Positions 13,020-25,060 are shown, counted from the first letter of the stretch. The stretch: DNA of 64,000 nucleotides from Monilinia fructicola (GCA_008692225.1 VICG01000003.1:1-64000), one strand, 5' to 3'. The notes: a model not told the origin generated them from the sequence alone. Numbers and translations: made by a program.

Positions 13020-14975
13020 TTTAAGATTTTTTCGTGGGCTATCATCCCCTTTATCGAAATGGGTTACCACTAGTGATGGCCCGCGAAAAAATTTATGGAA
13101 TAGTTATTAGGATATTTTCTTTTCATAATCCCGGTAATGATTATCCTAATCAAGGAATATTTTCTTTTTATAATCCCGGTAGCGGTTATCCTTACAGAGT
13201 TAATACCTTCATTTAGAATGTTCTATTAATATTTAAATGAAAAATTAAAAAAACAAAAGAGGTATTCAAATGTAACCACTTAGAATATGAAATATATTCC
13301 CTACTTTGCTATTTATACCCAAACTTATATATACTAATATAAAATAAAGCTTTTTCGTTTTTTGTTAGAAAGTATTAAACTTAACAAATCAAAGGTTAAT
13401 ATATATATAAAGGATTATAAATCATATTATTAATCAAATTAATAATACAATTAAAATACCTTTGTTTCTTATTAAAATATTACTCTTTAAAAGTTCTATT
13501 TCTACTTAATGGAATTAAGCTAATAGGATTAATATAAATGTACTTATAACAGTTTGTTACGTTTGAATAAATTAATTCACTTATTTTAAAATATATATTA
13601 AACCTTTATAATGAATATTTCGAATTTTGAGATTTTGAAAAATATTATAAAGCCCTTTGGTTATTTTAATTCGATATTAGCTTTTTTTAGATTTTTATAA
13701 TATAAGATTGAATTAATATAAATATATTAAGAATAATATTTAAAATATCTTATTTTTCGAAATACTATTACTTTATATCACTTTAGTTAATCGGTTTTCC
13801 AAAACTAATAATTCAAACTAGTATAGATCCTTTAATTTTCAATAAAATTTAATATAAATTATATATATAAAAAATTTAAATAAAGATTTAAGCTAATTAG
13901 AGTGATAATAAATTCGAATTTAAATGAATATTTTATTAAGCTATTACTCTTCTATTGAAATAGCTTTACTTTACATATTATTAAAATACTAATATATTAA
14001 AATATATATAAATCCTTTAATATTAAAGATAATTTCAAATAAAGTTTATATATAAATAATTTAAATAAAGCTTTATAATATACAATTTTAAATTTTTAAA
14101 TTATATCAATATTTAAGCGAATTATAATAATGACTAATTTAAATATTTTTCGTGGGTTATCACTCCCTTTATCGAAATAGACCATTACTAATAATAGCCC
14201 GTGAAAAAATTTTATAGAATAATTATTAGTATTTTAAATCTTTAATTTATATAAAGATTTAAACTAATTAGAGTAATAATAAATTCGAATTTGAATAAAT
14301 ATTTTATTAGGTCATTACCCCTCTATTAAAATAACTTTACTTTATGTATCATTAAAATACTAATATATTAAAATATATACAGATCATTTGATATTAAAAA
14401 TAATTTAAAATAAATTTCATATATAAATAATTTAAATAAAGTTTTATAATATATAGCTTTAAATTTTTAAATTATATCAATATTTAAGTAAATTATAATA
14501 ATAGTTGATTTAATTATTTTTTACAGATTATTACTCTTTTTATCGAAATAAGCTATTATTAATAATAGCCTACAAAAAAATTTATAGAATAATTATTAGT
14601 ATTTTGAATCTTTAATTTATATACAAATTTAAGCTAATTAAAATAATAATAAATTTAAATTTCAATAAATATTTTATTAAGCTATTACCCTTTTATTAAA
14701 ATAACTTTATTTTATATATTATTAAAATATTAATATATTAAAATATATATAGATTCTTTAATATTAAAAATAATTTAAAATAAATTTTATATATAAATAA
14801 TTTCAATAAAACTTTATAATATATAATTTCAAATTTTTAAATTATATTAATATTTGAGTAAATAATAATGATAGTTAATTTAATTATTTTTTATAAGTTA
14901 CTATTCCCTTTATCGAAATAAATTATTATTATCAATAACCCGCAAACAAATTTATAAAATAATTATTAAAATATA
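13020..14975 (+). repeat. Repeat A cluster with partial 370-bp tandem units
   Basis: A hairpin copy at 13027-13091 is followed by a near-complete repeat A from about 13300 to 14225. The last roughly 370 bp (from TTTAATTTATATAAAGATTTAA to the terminal hairpin) is then repeated in tandem at about 14229-14598 and 14599-14975. Each unit ends in TAATAGCC...AAAAAATTTATAGAATAATTATTA. Confidence 0.75.
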
Positions 14976-14984
14976 AAATATTCT

Positions 14985-15234
14985 TTATTTTGTTATTTAT
15001 AATCGAATTTATATATACTAATATAAAATAAAACTTTTTTATTTTTTATTAAAAAATATTAAATCCAACAAATCAAAAATCAATATATATATAAAAAATT
15101 ACAAATTATATTAATAATTAAAATATACTTAATAATACAATTTAAACATTTTTATCTTTTACTAAAATATTACCTTTTAAAAGTTTTATTTATATTTAAT
15201 AAAATTAAATTAATAAGATTAATATAAATGTACC
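14985..15234 (+). repeat. Repeat A, 5' part, interrupted by an inserted element
   Basis: It begins with the standard repeat A start and stops at ATAAATGTACC, exactly where the inverted-repeat element at 15237 begins. The missing continuation (TAGCAATTTATTACATTT) is found in reverse orientation immediately left of the element at 17718. Confidence 0.7.
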
Positions 15235-15236
15235 TA

Positions 15237-16031
15237 CTCGGGCGCGTTTTTAAAAGAGATATAGGCGAATATAAAACTTATAATTATTCAACGAAACTTT
15301 AATATAATCTTATATAATTTATATATATATTAAATTTAGTATTTTAATATCTTTCTATGAAGTTTTAATCTTATAAAAATAATTTTTAAAAGAATAATAA
15401 TATTATAAAGTTAATGATTTTAGAAAATTTAAAAATTTATTAATATATTAATTTAAGATTCAATAATATATAAATTTTGAACAATAAAATTATAAAAAAA
15501 TAATATAATCTTTAAAGTTTTATTAAATATTTTTAAAATTGAATATTATTTATTATACTAATATATATATTAATATAAAAAACAAAAAATGCAAATTTTT
15601 AATAAAAAAATATATTTATATAATCCAAATTAGCAAATTTACTCTTTTAAAACTTGTAAATTTTCCTATATTTTCAATTGTATTAATATATATTTTAAAT
15701 ATTAATAAAGATATTAAAATTCTAAAATAATATATTTAAAATTTAGCTTTTTTTTATTATTAATTAACAAAGTTTGATAAGTTTAATTATAATATTTGTT
15801 AAACTATTTAATATTAATATAAATCTTTAATTTTTTATTAAATTTTTAATATTTATATATTTTATTATACTATTATTTATTTGATATTGAAATTTATAAT
15901 ACAAAATCTTTATAATAAATATAAAAATACTAAATCTATAATATTTATAAATCTTATAAAATTATATTAAGGTTCTGTTGAATAATTATAAGTTTTATTT
16001 TAGCGTATGCCTCTTTTAAAACCTGCTCGAG
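15237..16031. mobile_element. TA-flanked inverted-repeat element, copy 1 (about 795 bp)
   Basis: The left end CTCGGGCGCGTTTTTAAAAG and the reverse complement of the right end, CTCGAGCAGGTTTTAAAAG, form terminal inverted repeats that continue for about 75 bp through ATAAAACTTATAATTATTCA. Both ends are flanked by TA (15235-15236 and 16032-16033), as in Tc1/mariner-like insertion. The interior is AT-rich and closed to translation. A diverged copy in the opposite orientation occupies 17718-18558. Superfamily assignment rests only on TIR and TA. Confidence 0.7.
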
Positions 16032-16033
16032 TA

Positions 16034-17715
16034 GTATATTATTATTTTAATTTAATTTATAAATAAAAAAATTTAAGAAAAATTTTTTTATTATAAAATT
16101 TTGTTATAAAAATAATAATTTTATGAATTTTTAATCAAATATTCTAAATCTAAAGTTTATTTTTGATTATCTATTATATTAATAGATTTGTATTAAATTA
16201 AAATATTAATAATATATAGATAATTATATAAAATAATGTAAAGTAGTATATGATTTTTACAATTTAATGAATATAATTTAAAATTTAATAAAAAATCAAT
16301 ATTATTATAAAACTTAAAAATAAAAAAAATAATATTATAAATTCTCAATTAAATTTTAAAATTCTAAAGTCTATTTTAAATTATTTTTTATATTAAAGGA
16401 TCTATATTAATTTATTATATTTTGTTTTAAAATTTGATTTTTATATTTAAATTAAAAGAAGTAATTATATAATCTTTATTATTCTTTGAAAAAAAAATCT
16501 ATTTATTCCGAATTTTAATTCATTTATAATAATTTTATTAATTATTTTAAAAATCTAAAAAAAGATAATATTAAATAAGAATAATTAAAGGGTATTACAA
16601 TTTTTCAAATTTTTTCAAAATTAAAAACTTTTTATTAAAAATATGATATATATATTTAAATAAGTAAATTATTTTATTTAAATATAATAAATTATCACAA
16701 ATATATTTATATTGATTTTATTAATTTAATTTTAATAAGTATAAATAAAATTTTCAAGAAATAATATTTTAATTAAAAAAAATGTTTTAATTTTATTAAT
16801 TCTTAGGTTATTTGTAATTTATTATTAATTTGATTTATAATCCTTTATATATATATTAGCAAATTTATTAGATTTAATACTTTTTAATTAAAAATAAAAA
16901 AGCCTTATTTTATATTAATATATATAAGTTTGGTTATGAATAGTAAAATGAAGATTATTAATTTCGATTAAACATTTTAATAACTATTCTATAGATTTTT
17001 TCGTAGATCATTATTGGTAATAACTTATTTTAATAAAGAAAATAATAGCCTGCAAAAAATAATCAAATCAACCATTACTATAATTCACTTAAATATTGAT
17101 ATAATTTAAAAATTGAAAATTGTATATTATAAAGCTTTATTTAAATTAATTTTATATATAAAATTTCTTTTTAAATTATATTAAAAATTAAAGGATTTGT
17201 ATACATTTTAATATATTAATATTTTAATAGTATATAAAGTAAAACTATTTCGATAAAGGAGTAATGGTTAATCTAATAAAATATTTATTTTTAAATTCAA
17301 ATTTATTATTTATTTTAATTAGCTTAAATCTTTATATAAATTCAAAAATTTGAAAATATTATATAATAAAGATTTATTTAAATTTTATATATATATAAAT
17401 TTGTTTTAAAATTATCTTTAAAATTAAAGGATCTTATATTAATTTAAATTATTAATTATAAAAAAATAATTGGTTAGGGTAATGTAGGGTAATAGTATTT
17501 TGAAAAATAAAATATTTTAAATAATATTCTTAATATATTTAATATTAATTTAATCTTATATTATAAGAATCTAAAAAAAAGTTAATATTGAATTAAAATA
17601 ATTAAAAGATTTTATAATAATTTTCAAAATCTCAAAATTCAAATTATTTATTATAAAGGTATAATATATATTTTAAAATAAATAAGCTAATTTATTTAAA
17701 TGTAATAAATTGCTA
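16034..17715 (-). repeat. Inverted segment of repeat A and the 214-bp array between two elements
   Basis: Read on the minus strand from 17715 downward, this gives TAGCAATTTATTACATTT (the continuation of the repeat A copy broken at 15234), the hairpin near 17055-16995, a new repeat A start near 16985-16930, and a 214-bp-array-like sequence down to 16034. This is the same order as 11690-13091 on the plus strand. The arrangement suggests an inversion between the two flanking inverted elements. Confidence 0.6.
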
Positions 17716-17717
17716 TA

Positions 17718-18558
17718 CTCGGGCGGGTTTTAAAAGAGGCATACGCTAAAATAAAACTTATAATTATTCAATGGAACCTTGATATAATTTTATAAGATTT
17801 ATAAATATTATAGATTTAGTATTTTTATATTTACTATAAAAAATTTTGTATTATAAATTCCAATATCAAATGAATAATAGTATAATAAAATATATAAATA
17901 TTAAAAATTTAAATAAAAAATTAAAGATTTATATTAATATTAAATAGTTTAATAAATATTACAATTAAATTTATCAAACTTTATTAATTAATAAAAAAAA
18001 AGCTAAATTTTGAAATATATTATTTTAAAATTTTAATACTCTTCATTAATATTTAAAATATATATTAATATAATTGAAAATATAGGAAAATTTATAAGTT
18101 TTAAAAAGGGTAAATTTGTTTATTTGGATTATATAAGTATATTTTTTTATTAAAAATTTGCATTTTTTGCTTTTTATATTAATATATATATTAGTATAAT
18201 ATAAATAATATTAAATTTTAAAAATATTTAATCAAACTTTAAAGATTTATATTATTTTTTTATAAATTTTATTTTTTCAAAATTTATATATTGTTAAATT
18301 TTCAGTTAATATATTAATAAATTTTTAAAAGTTTTCAAAAATCATTAACTTTATAATATTATTATTCTTTTTAAAAATTATTTTTATAATATTAAAACTT
18401 TATAAAAAGATATTAAAATACTAAAACTATTCTAAAATATATATATAAATTATATAAAATGGCTATATTTCGAAGGAGGGGTTTCGTTGCGAATAATAGT
18501 ATAAGTTGGCCATCACTATAATTCGCTTAAATATGCTATCTTTTAAAACGCGCCTGAG
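17718..18558. mobile_element. TA-flanked inverted-repeat element, copy 2 (about 841 bp)
   Basis: The left end CTCGGGCGGGTTTTAAAAG is the same family as copy 1, and the interior to about 18440 matches the reverse complement of 15237-16031. The right end (reverse complement CTCAGGCGCGTTTTAAAAG) keeps only about 20 bp of the TIR. Next to it lies a repeat A fragment containing TATAATTCGCTTAAATAT, so this end has been rearranged. TA flanks are at 17716-17717 and 18559-18560. The subtelomeric AT-rich block stops here. Confidence 0.6.
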
Positions 18559-18747
18559 TAGAAGTTCCGATGGTGTTGTCGCGGGGAGCAGGAACAGTGA
18601 GTGGAAATAGAATCTTAAGCGTGATTTACAATCAAAAGAAAGCTTTTATCCTTTTTAGGTTCTCTTTCAAAGCTTTTCTAACAACGGATGTTCTGGCAAT
18701 TTTCCAATGAACTATATGTTACTCGTTCCCTGTGAATGTATGTGCTA

Positions 18748-19617
18748 AGTCACCTACCCTACTTTTCTCGCCACCCCCCCCCCATTTGGCCAGCATTTCA
18801 CACCAAAAACGGCTATTTTAACGTATTTATAACTTTACGAAAAAATAAATATATATTTTTTAAATTTCAATTAAAGCTTTTATATATAATAATTAATAGA
18901 TTCTGGAAAATCTTAAATCTTTTGTGATTTTTTTATAAAGAGTAATAAAAGATTATAAAAATTTCTAAAGTTCTAATTTTAGATTTGTATGTAAATCTTA
19001 TACAAAATCAAAATCTTTGAAAAAGAAATTATATTTATTTAAACAAAAATAGCTAAAAATAATCTAAAGAAAATTAAAGAATTTTAAAACTAGTTTTAAT
19101 CGAATATGTTATTTTAATAATATAAGCTTATTATTTATAATAAATGTTTAATATAGATTCTTAAAATTTTAACAATAAAATTTTAGGTAATTAAAGTTTC
19201 TAATTTCAATTTACTCAATAATCTCAAATTATTATATATATTTTAAAATAGCTTATTTATTATATATTGAATAATAGATTCTATAAAAATTTGTAGATTA
19301 TTTTTATTTATTTTTGTTTAAAGATTATAAATATTTATTTAAATAAAGTTTTAATTTTATATGTGATTTCTATACAAATCCAAAACCGAAAATTCTTAAA
19401 ATTTTCTATAATCTTTTATTTACTCTTTTTATAAAAAAATCGCAAAAATTTTTAAAGATTTTCAGAATCTATTAATTATTATATATAGAAGCTCTAATTA
19501 GAATTTAAAAAATATATATCCATTTTTCTTAAAGTTATAAATACGTTAAAAATGGCCGTTTTTGGTGTAAAATGCTGGCCAAATGGGGGGGGGTGGCGAG
19601 AAGTAGGGTAGGCGACT
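18748..19617. mobile_element. 870-bp foldback element with very long inverted repeats
   Basis: The left terminus AGTCACCTACCCTACTT pairs with the right terminus AAGTAGGGTAGGCGACT. Pairing continues through a C10/G9 tract, TTTGGCCAGCATTT, CACCAAAAACGGC, AACGTATTTATAACTTTA and TATATAATAATTAATAGATTCTG, and in weaker form for more than 300 bp per arm. TA flanks both ends (18746-18747 and 19618-19619). The outer 90 bp of each arm is GC-balanced while the interior is AT-rich. No transposase frame is present. It is either a non-autonomous Tc1/mariner-like element or a foldback element. Confidence 0.8.
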
Positions 19618-19619
19618 TA

Positions 19620-20633
19620 TAAAGCTATGCCATCTGTGAGCTTCACATTACAACGGAATAATCAAATAACATTGGTTTATTTTTATTCAACGGTTATTAT
19701 TATACTACGATTGAGATTATTAATGAGCACGAAGTAATCAAAATTGTCTATTATAAAGCCTGATTGAGATACGAGATAGGCGAGATGTGATACTATTTAC
19801 AATATGAAATAGGGGACCCGCTAACAATTAGACGTCGATGCCTCCTCTGATTACCACCTCGCATTGCACCTTGACGACTTTCTTAGATTCTAACCGCCTG
19901 TTGCCCTATTTATTTAACCCCCAGAAAATAACATTCTCATGTCTCATAGTATAGAGCTCTCGAAGTATGAACGGTTGAGATACACAATGTCCTACTGGGA
20001 ACGCAGCAATTTGCAACCAGTATCTGCGGTTTCCTTACAGCAGAATCTTTAGACCTGGTGGACAGGCTCTCTAAACGATGGCGAGCGTTACTCGTGATTG
20101 GCTCCATAGTTATAAAATCCATAGCGCAGTTATGAAGGAGAATCATAGAGTTCAGTAGAATCCAAGGACTTGTAAACCGCACTAGCAATGAAACAAGTTG
20201 TTCACCCTTTATCTAATTAGATCCTTCTCATACTTACCTTTTATTCATAACGTGTAAAAATAACCATCTCTTCTTGTAACTTCAACATTGGAGAGCAATC
20301 ATAATAATCACAAAGAAAGTGAACTTCATGTATCAGTAAAGTTGTATCATCTGTTCCACTTTGTGAGGTTATGTGAGTGTCCTGTCCATGAAAGATTGTC
20401 TTTCTGAAACTCCAACGAATGCCATCTTCCCATACTCCATGAACCTCAACTCAATGAACCCAACTACAGTAATCCCAACTCCATGTCGCTCAAATGCATG
20501 ATAAAACGTCGAATTCGTACATATACACCCTAATCATTTGAAAAGTCTCTTTCCCCCAACTCTAGAGCCAAATCGTTCAACTCCACTATGCTGTTGTAAT
20601 TGCCATAGATTCAATTGTCCAGCTAGCCCATCT
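19620..20633. other. Non-coding stretch between foldback element and TAF11
   Basis: Normal-composition DNA. Short open frames exist (for example 19937-20188 on the minus strand) but lack recognisable motifs. The part next to 20634 is presumably the 3' UTR of TAF11. No gene is supported. Confidence 0.5.
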
Positions 20634-21536
20634 TCATTTCCCTGTCTCAACCTTCTTAGTGCCTCTCTTAAATGGTCTGCCTGCAAAGGTGCTCTTTCTC
20701 AGTTCCTCGGTTGGCTTGACTTCTTCGTCGTTTTGTTCTCCAGTGGCCGTAGTCGTATCGGTATCTTCCACTTGGGGGATTATAAATCCTGAGTTTGGTT
20801 CTCCAGCTGCGATCCATTGTGTCTGTACCTTCCTTGCACCTTCAATCAACTCCCCAACAAATTGTTTGGCAACACTCTTTACTGCTAAAATGACAGTACC
20901 AGGAACACTTTGTGATAAAGTCTGATTCACAATCCTCCTAATTGTTGCATCAGGAAACTTGACAGCTCTCATAGCTGTATAACGCTCAAATTGTTCTGGA
21001 TCCAAGTGGTTCGCCAATAATGCTCTTCGCTGTATTTCTCTTTGCTTTTCCTCAATGCTAGATGTCATTGATGTCATAGTTTGATCCACATTATTATCTT
21101 CTTCTTCTTCCTCTTCGATATTTCCAGCAGATGTTCGTCGTTTCTTTGAAGCATGTCCCTCCAATTTCATTGCGCCACCAGCATTGGATCCCTCAAAATC
21201 ACTCTTTCCACCTTTCGATTTCCTTGCGCGTTTCCTTCTCGATTGACCACCAGCGACACTTCCACTAACGAGGGATACATTATCAACACTTGGTGAACGT
21301 TCATAACCATGTGTAAATTCAGCGGATTCTGGAGGAAAAGAAGTTTGACGTAAAGGATGCGCAGAGTGCGTTGAAGTCGTAGATATCATACTTGCTTTCC
21401 GGCGTTTTATTGAGATGACTTCGGAGGCTCGACGTGTATGCGATAATGCGGTTGCGGATAATGGCACTGGGTTTGGTGGGATTGTGAGGGAAAGGGAATT
21501 CTTACGAAATTCTGCAGGCGATGGTGGGGACGCCAT
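20634..21536 (-). CDS. TAF11: TFIID subunit TAF11 (TAFII28-like)
   Basis: Subunit of the general transcription factor TFIID; it pairs with TAF13 through a histone-fold-like domain and acts in the nucleus at RNA polymerase II promoters. It is a single exon of 300 codons from the ATG at 21536; an in-frame ATG 16 codons upstream (21584) is possible, but the nearer one starts a typical Ser/Pro-rich N-terminus. Residues about 1-170 are low-complexity, with basic clusters (SRRKRARKSKGGK, SKKRRTS) and an EEEEEED tract. The conserved TAFII28 core follows, with LDPEQFERYTAMRAVKFPD and then IRRIVNQTL and FVGELIEGARKVQ. A short acidic and basic tail ends the protein. It is divergent from the GTP cyclohydrolase gene. 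Family assignment is firm; the exact start is less so. Confidence 0.88.
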   Translation of the reverse strand: MASPPSPAEFRKNSLSLTIPPNPVPLSATALSHTRRASEVISIKRRKASMISTTSTHSAHPLRQTSFPPESAEFTHGYERSPSVDNVSLVSGSVAGGQSRRKRARKSKGGKSDFEGSNAGGAMKLEGHASKKRRTSAGNIEEEEEEDNNVDQTMTSMTSSIEEKQREIQRRALLANHLDPEQFERYTAMRAVKFPDATIRRIVNQTLSQSVPGTVILAVKSVAKQFVGELIEGARKVQTQWIAAGEPNSGFIIPQVEDTDTTTATGEQNDEEVKPTEELRKSTFAGRPFKRGTKKVETGK

Positions 21537-22225
21537 ATTGACTGCGACTGGCAACTTCGCTGTAATTCGGTATCGTGCAGTCAAGCTTCAGCTGGTCAGT
21601 GCTAGATGGATAAGTAGGCAAGATACAATATTGTAGCCTTAGGATCGACGCTCTTATCAACGACGAGGATTCGATAAGTTCTTGTTTTATCATACACAAG
21701 AAAAGGCTTTGGATGTGTGACCTTACGCCTTCTGATGAAGATATATCTTTTGGCAAATTGATGGTTGTATCAAAGAGCGAGTGAGATCTTCTAAGGCAAG
21801 GTGGTATTTTCGTACCGGCCGGTAAAAGAAGGTACTACTATGGTACTATCTAGGCTGATGCATTGACACAAGGCTGAACCCTCAGCCTTACATAGTTGCT
21901 AGTACCTTACGTATAGAAGATCCACTTTAGATAAGGCTGAGCCAATCATCCGTTCCTATCTCGGAGAACAATATCCAAAATCTAACAAATCTAACAAACC
22001 CAAAAATCAAATAAATCTAACAAATCTCACAGGTAAATTTTCTTTGATTACAATAACCCCCAGTCAACACAACCCTCTTCAACTTTCGGTCCTATGATAC
22101 ATAAATGATACATATTTTGATTCTTCTTTCTCCCCTTTGAATACAGGATCTAATACCATTCATACTTTACTTCATCATCATCAACATCAACATCATCATC
22201 ATCTTCTTCTTCATCCTCCTTCAAA
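21537..22225. promoter_or_regulatory. Intergenic region between divergent TAF11 and FOL2
   Basis: 689 bp separates the two start codons. The FOL2 side ends in a CATCATCAACATCATC / TCTTCTTCTTCATCC pyrimidine-rich leader directly before CAAAATGG, a good fungal start context. Repeated AATCTAACAAATC motifs occur at about 21977-22030. No specific factor site could be assigned. Confidence 0.5.
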
Positions 22226-23266
22226 ATGGTCCAATTCTCAACCACAGATGGGAACCAGGCGATGGATGTAGAGAGGGGAACTAAAGAGTTGAATGGGGGA
22301 AGCTCCAAGCGCAAATCCGAAAGCATTGGGGAAGGGGGAGAAGTAAGCAACAAGAAAAAGAAGAAGAAGTCAAAAGCAAATGGTCATGGTCATAGACGAC
22401 ACAGTGTTAGCACAAAACCAGCGAGGGATCCAAGAGATGAGGCTACAGATACTCCGGAAGAGACTCCTATTGAAGTTTCAAGAAGCCCAAGTCCAGTTAT
22501 TGATTTCGATGGTTTGAGTCGTCCAAGTATGTCATCATCTTCCCTTTCTTTCATTCCAATTACCAGAAGGGGGAAAAACTCATATAGCTAACATTATTCT
22601 AGGTAAAGGCGCACGAGAGCGTCTTGACGAGTCCCCTGAACAAGCTGCGCTTCGAATGTCAAAGTTAACTGGCGCAGTTCGAACAATTCTAGAATGTATT
22701 GGGGAAGATCCTGATAGAGAAGGTCTTTTGGCCACACCAGAACGTTACGCCAAAGCAATGCTATACCTCACAAAAGGATATCAGGAAAACGTTAGGGATA
22801 TTGTAAATGATGCAATCTTCCATGAGGACCATAATGAGTTGGTTATTGTCAAAGATATTGAGGTCTTTAGTATGTGCGAACATCACATGGTTCCATTTAC
22901 TGGAAAGGTATGGTGTCCTAGGTTCTCGGTCAAGACAGTGGAAACTAATTATCATCGTAGATGCACATTGGATACATTCCGGATCGAAATGTCATCGGTA
23001 TCTCAAAATTACCCAGAATAGCAGATATGTTCTCACGAAGACTACAAATTCAAGAGAGACTCACCAAAGATGTTGCGCATGCTGTTATGGAAATTCTCAA
23101 ACCACAAGGTGTCGCTGTTGTCATGGAATCAAGCCATTTATGTATGGTTATGCGTGGAGTTGAGAAAACAAGTGCTACAACGATTACAAGTTGTGTTCTG
23201 GGTTGCATAGAAAAGAGAGAGAAGACTAGAAATGAATTTTTTAGTCTGGTAGGTTTGAATAGATGA
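22226..23266 (+). CDS. FOL2: GTP cyclohydrolase I
   Basis: Converts GTP to 7,8-dihydroneopterin triphosphate, the first step of folate and pterin synthesis in the cytosol. Exons are 22226-22526, 22603-22907 and 22961-23266, giving 303 codons plus stop. Intron 1 (76 bp) has GTATGT, a GCTAAC branch site and CTAG; intron 2 (53 bp) has GTATGG and GTAG. The first 95 or so residues are a low-complexity extension with a KKKKKK nuclear-signal-like stretch, making the protein longer than yeast Fol2. The catalytic domain then runs from [14 protein letters not shown] to the C-terminus. Visible hallmarks are the zinc-binding Cys/His in [10 protein letters not shown], the second Cys in [10 protein letters not shown], and [17 protein letters not shown]. 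The frame closes without correction. Its convergent neighbour is thymidylate kinase, so two nucleotide/folate genes are adjacent. Confidence 0.95.
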
Positions 23267-23612
23267 TAGATTGATGAGAAAACGGGTGATAGATTTGCAT
23301 TTGCATATTACGGCGTTTGGGAAGAGGTACAGTGGTCTTCAACACCACCATGGGAAGGCGTTCAATCTTTGGTCTTAACGCCACATCTTGTTGTTACTAC
23401 TTTCTTGGTCTGTATTGGATAATTGGCTAATCTAGGTCCGCGACCTTGAATCCAACACATACCTAGGTACAGGTCGAAAGGACAGCTCAACTGGCATGCA
23501 TTTTGTCTGTATGTCCTTGCTGATGAAGGTCCCTACCAACATTCCTAAATTTCTTCCAGTGCGGACCCGTTGCCCCATTCATGTATATGATGATACTCTC
23601 CTTTTGTCAATT

Positions 23613-24417
23613 CTATCGCACAACACCTAATTCTCCAAGCTCCCCCCTTTCTGCTTGTTCTACTACAACTTTCACGACATCCCATATCTTATCCGCAACC
23701 TCGTCCAAACCAACGCCTGCATCAATGGCCTTCATGATACTTCGCTCATGCTCAAACCCTGGGATATCTACATTCCTCAGCTTCAGGAATCCATCTCTAA
23801 CTCTCCTCTGCATCTCTGTAGTCTCATATTTTTCGTCCCCATACCCGCCTCGCTTTTCTGCTTCCGCTGGCTCTAGATCCAAGAATATCACTTTATCTGG
23901 CATTGGTAGTCCTATTTCGGGATTTTTGCACCATTCGAGAGAAAGGTGGCTTGGGGATTCTTTCGGGTACTTGGAGGATGTATAAATCATTCCAGAATAA
24001 TAATAACGATCGCAGACGATTGTGTAACCTTGTGCGATAGAATCTCGAATTTCTTGGGCATTCTCCCAACGATTCGCAGAAAAGAGAAGGTGGATTGATT
24101 GGTCGGGGAGAGTAGTAGATGATTGAAGGTAAGAATTTATCTGCTGGCCGATTGATGTTGTTCTGTCTTGAATTATGAGCTTCTAGTTCCTCTCCTTGAT
24201 CGGGGGAACAGTAATCTGGTATAATAATGAGATTGTAAATACCGGGAAACCTCATCAACTTGACATTTCGTCCAGAAGCATAAAGTCTATCGCATAATTT
24301 CTTCACCTGAGTCGTTTTTCCAGCTCGGTCGAGTCCTTCGATCAAGATGAAAGAACCCCGAGATATATGAGGTGAGGACTCATGATGGGGATAAGGATCT
24401 AGAGTGGCAGTTGTCAT
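23613..24417 (-). CDS. CDC8: Thymidylate kinase (dTMP kinase)
   Basis: Phosphorylates dTMP to dTDP using ATP, an essential step of dTTP synthesis. There are two exons, 24417-24243 and 24166-23613, with a 76-bp intron (GTATTT...CAAG). The splice joins R-F-P to D-R-T-T-S-I-G-Q, a typical dTMP-kinase sequence, and gives 242 codons. The P-loop GLDRAGKTTQ lies at about residues 28-37, the substrate-binding DRYYYSG is in the middle, and the LID-like EKRGGYGDEKYE follows. The N-terminal extension of about 20 residues before GSFILIEGLD is slightly longer than in yeast Cdc8 (216 aa). The gene is convergent with FOL2 (347 bp between stops) and divergent from TAF6. Confidence 0.93.
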
Positions 24418-25060
24418 ATTGCAAATTATTTACAGAACCTTGGAAGAACGAGGAGTATTCTCTCGGCAGAACAAATCACTCTAATGGAGATGAGAAAAGA
24501 CAGCGGGGTATGTTTATGTATTGCAGGACAGCGATGTGGGGGCGCATCTGTTCGACAAAAGTAAAACCTCAAAGCAAAGAAAAGAAAAGAAAGGGACCTC
24601 GAGATGCCATACGAGTATAACAATCTCAATCTTTGACATGGTCGTGTCGGTGGTGAATTTATTGTAATATCATACCTATCAAGCTGTACGTTGCAAGTAA
24701 CCTGGAACCTACCTAGGTATACTTGTAGTTAGCCTCGTTAAAGCATTCAGCCTTGTCTTTCCTCTTAGCTCCAACGATCAATCAAATCTATTTATTTATC
24801 TACTAGGTATCTAGTACCTATCCATCAAAGAATATCCTCCGAGCCATAAACAACGGATGCGCCGACAATAACACTTGTTGGTACAGATGCTAGCATCTCA
24901 AAAGCTCTTCGGATTCTCTTCCATCTGCCATACACCTATACTTCTTCAACTGTAGGTGGTTGTTATCTTACTCCCTGTCGCAATAAATTCGCCAATCTTC
25001 AATAATAGTCTGCGGCCAATCCTCTTCCTCCACACAAAGTCGAACTCTCAGTCGAATACT
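24418..25060. promoter_or_regulatory. Intergenic region between divergent CDC8 and TAF6
   Basis: 643 bp separates the start codons. It contains CCTAGGTA-type short repeats (about 24710-24720 and 24803-24817) and a purine-rich AAAGAAAAGAAAAG stretch near 24577. No further ORF is supported. The TAF6 frame is open upstream of its chosen ATG (to 24956), but that region reads as leader. Confidence 0.4.

Larger units (their letters stand above)
138..18560. other. AT-rich, RIP-like subtelomeric block
   Basis: About 18.4 kb made almost entirely of A and T, with stop codons in every frame and no intact gene. It consists of diverged copies of a few repeats whose differences are mostly C/T and G/A, the signature expected of repeat-induced point mutation in Pezizomycotina. 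Occasional GC-richer islands survive (about 3100-3380, 3936-4089, 1897-1960, 13027-13091). The right boundary falls at the end of a TA-flanked inverted-repeat element, after which composition becomes normal within tens of bases. RIP is an inference from composition and transition-type differences; I did not compute indices. Confidence 0.9.

Noticed and set aside
15539..15730. 63-codon frame within element 1
   Set aside because: AT-only composition (Ile/Lys/Asn/Tyr); no similarity to a transposase could be seen.
17466..17492. Telomere-like GGTTAGGGTAATGTAGGGTAA inside repeat A
   Set aside because: Only one or two imperfect hexamers, and the matching plus-strand copy near 1488 is equally imperfect. 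Not a true interstitial telomere.
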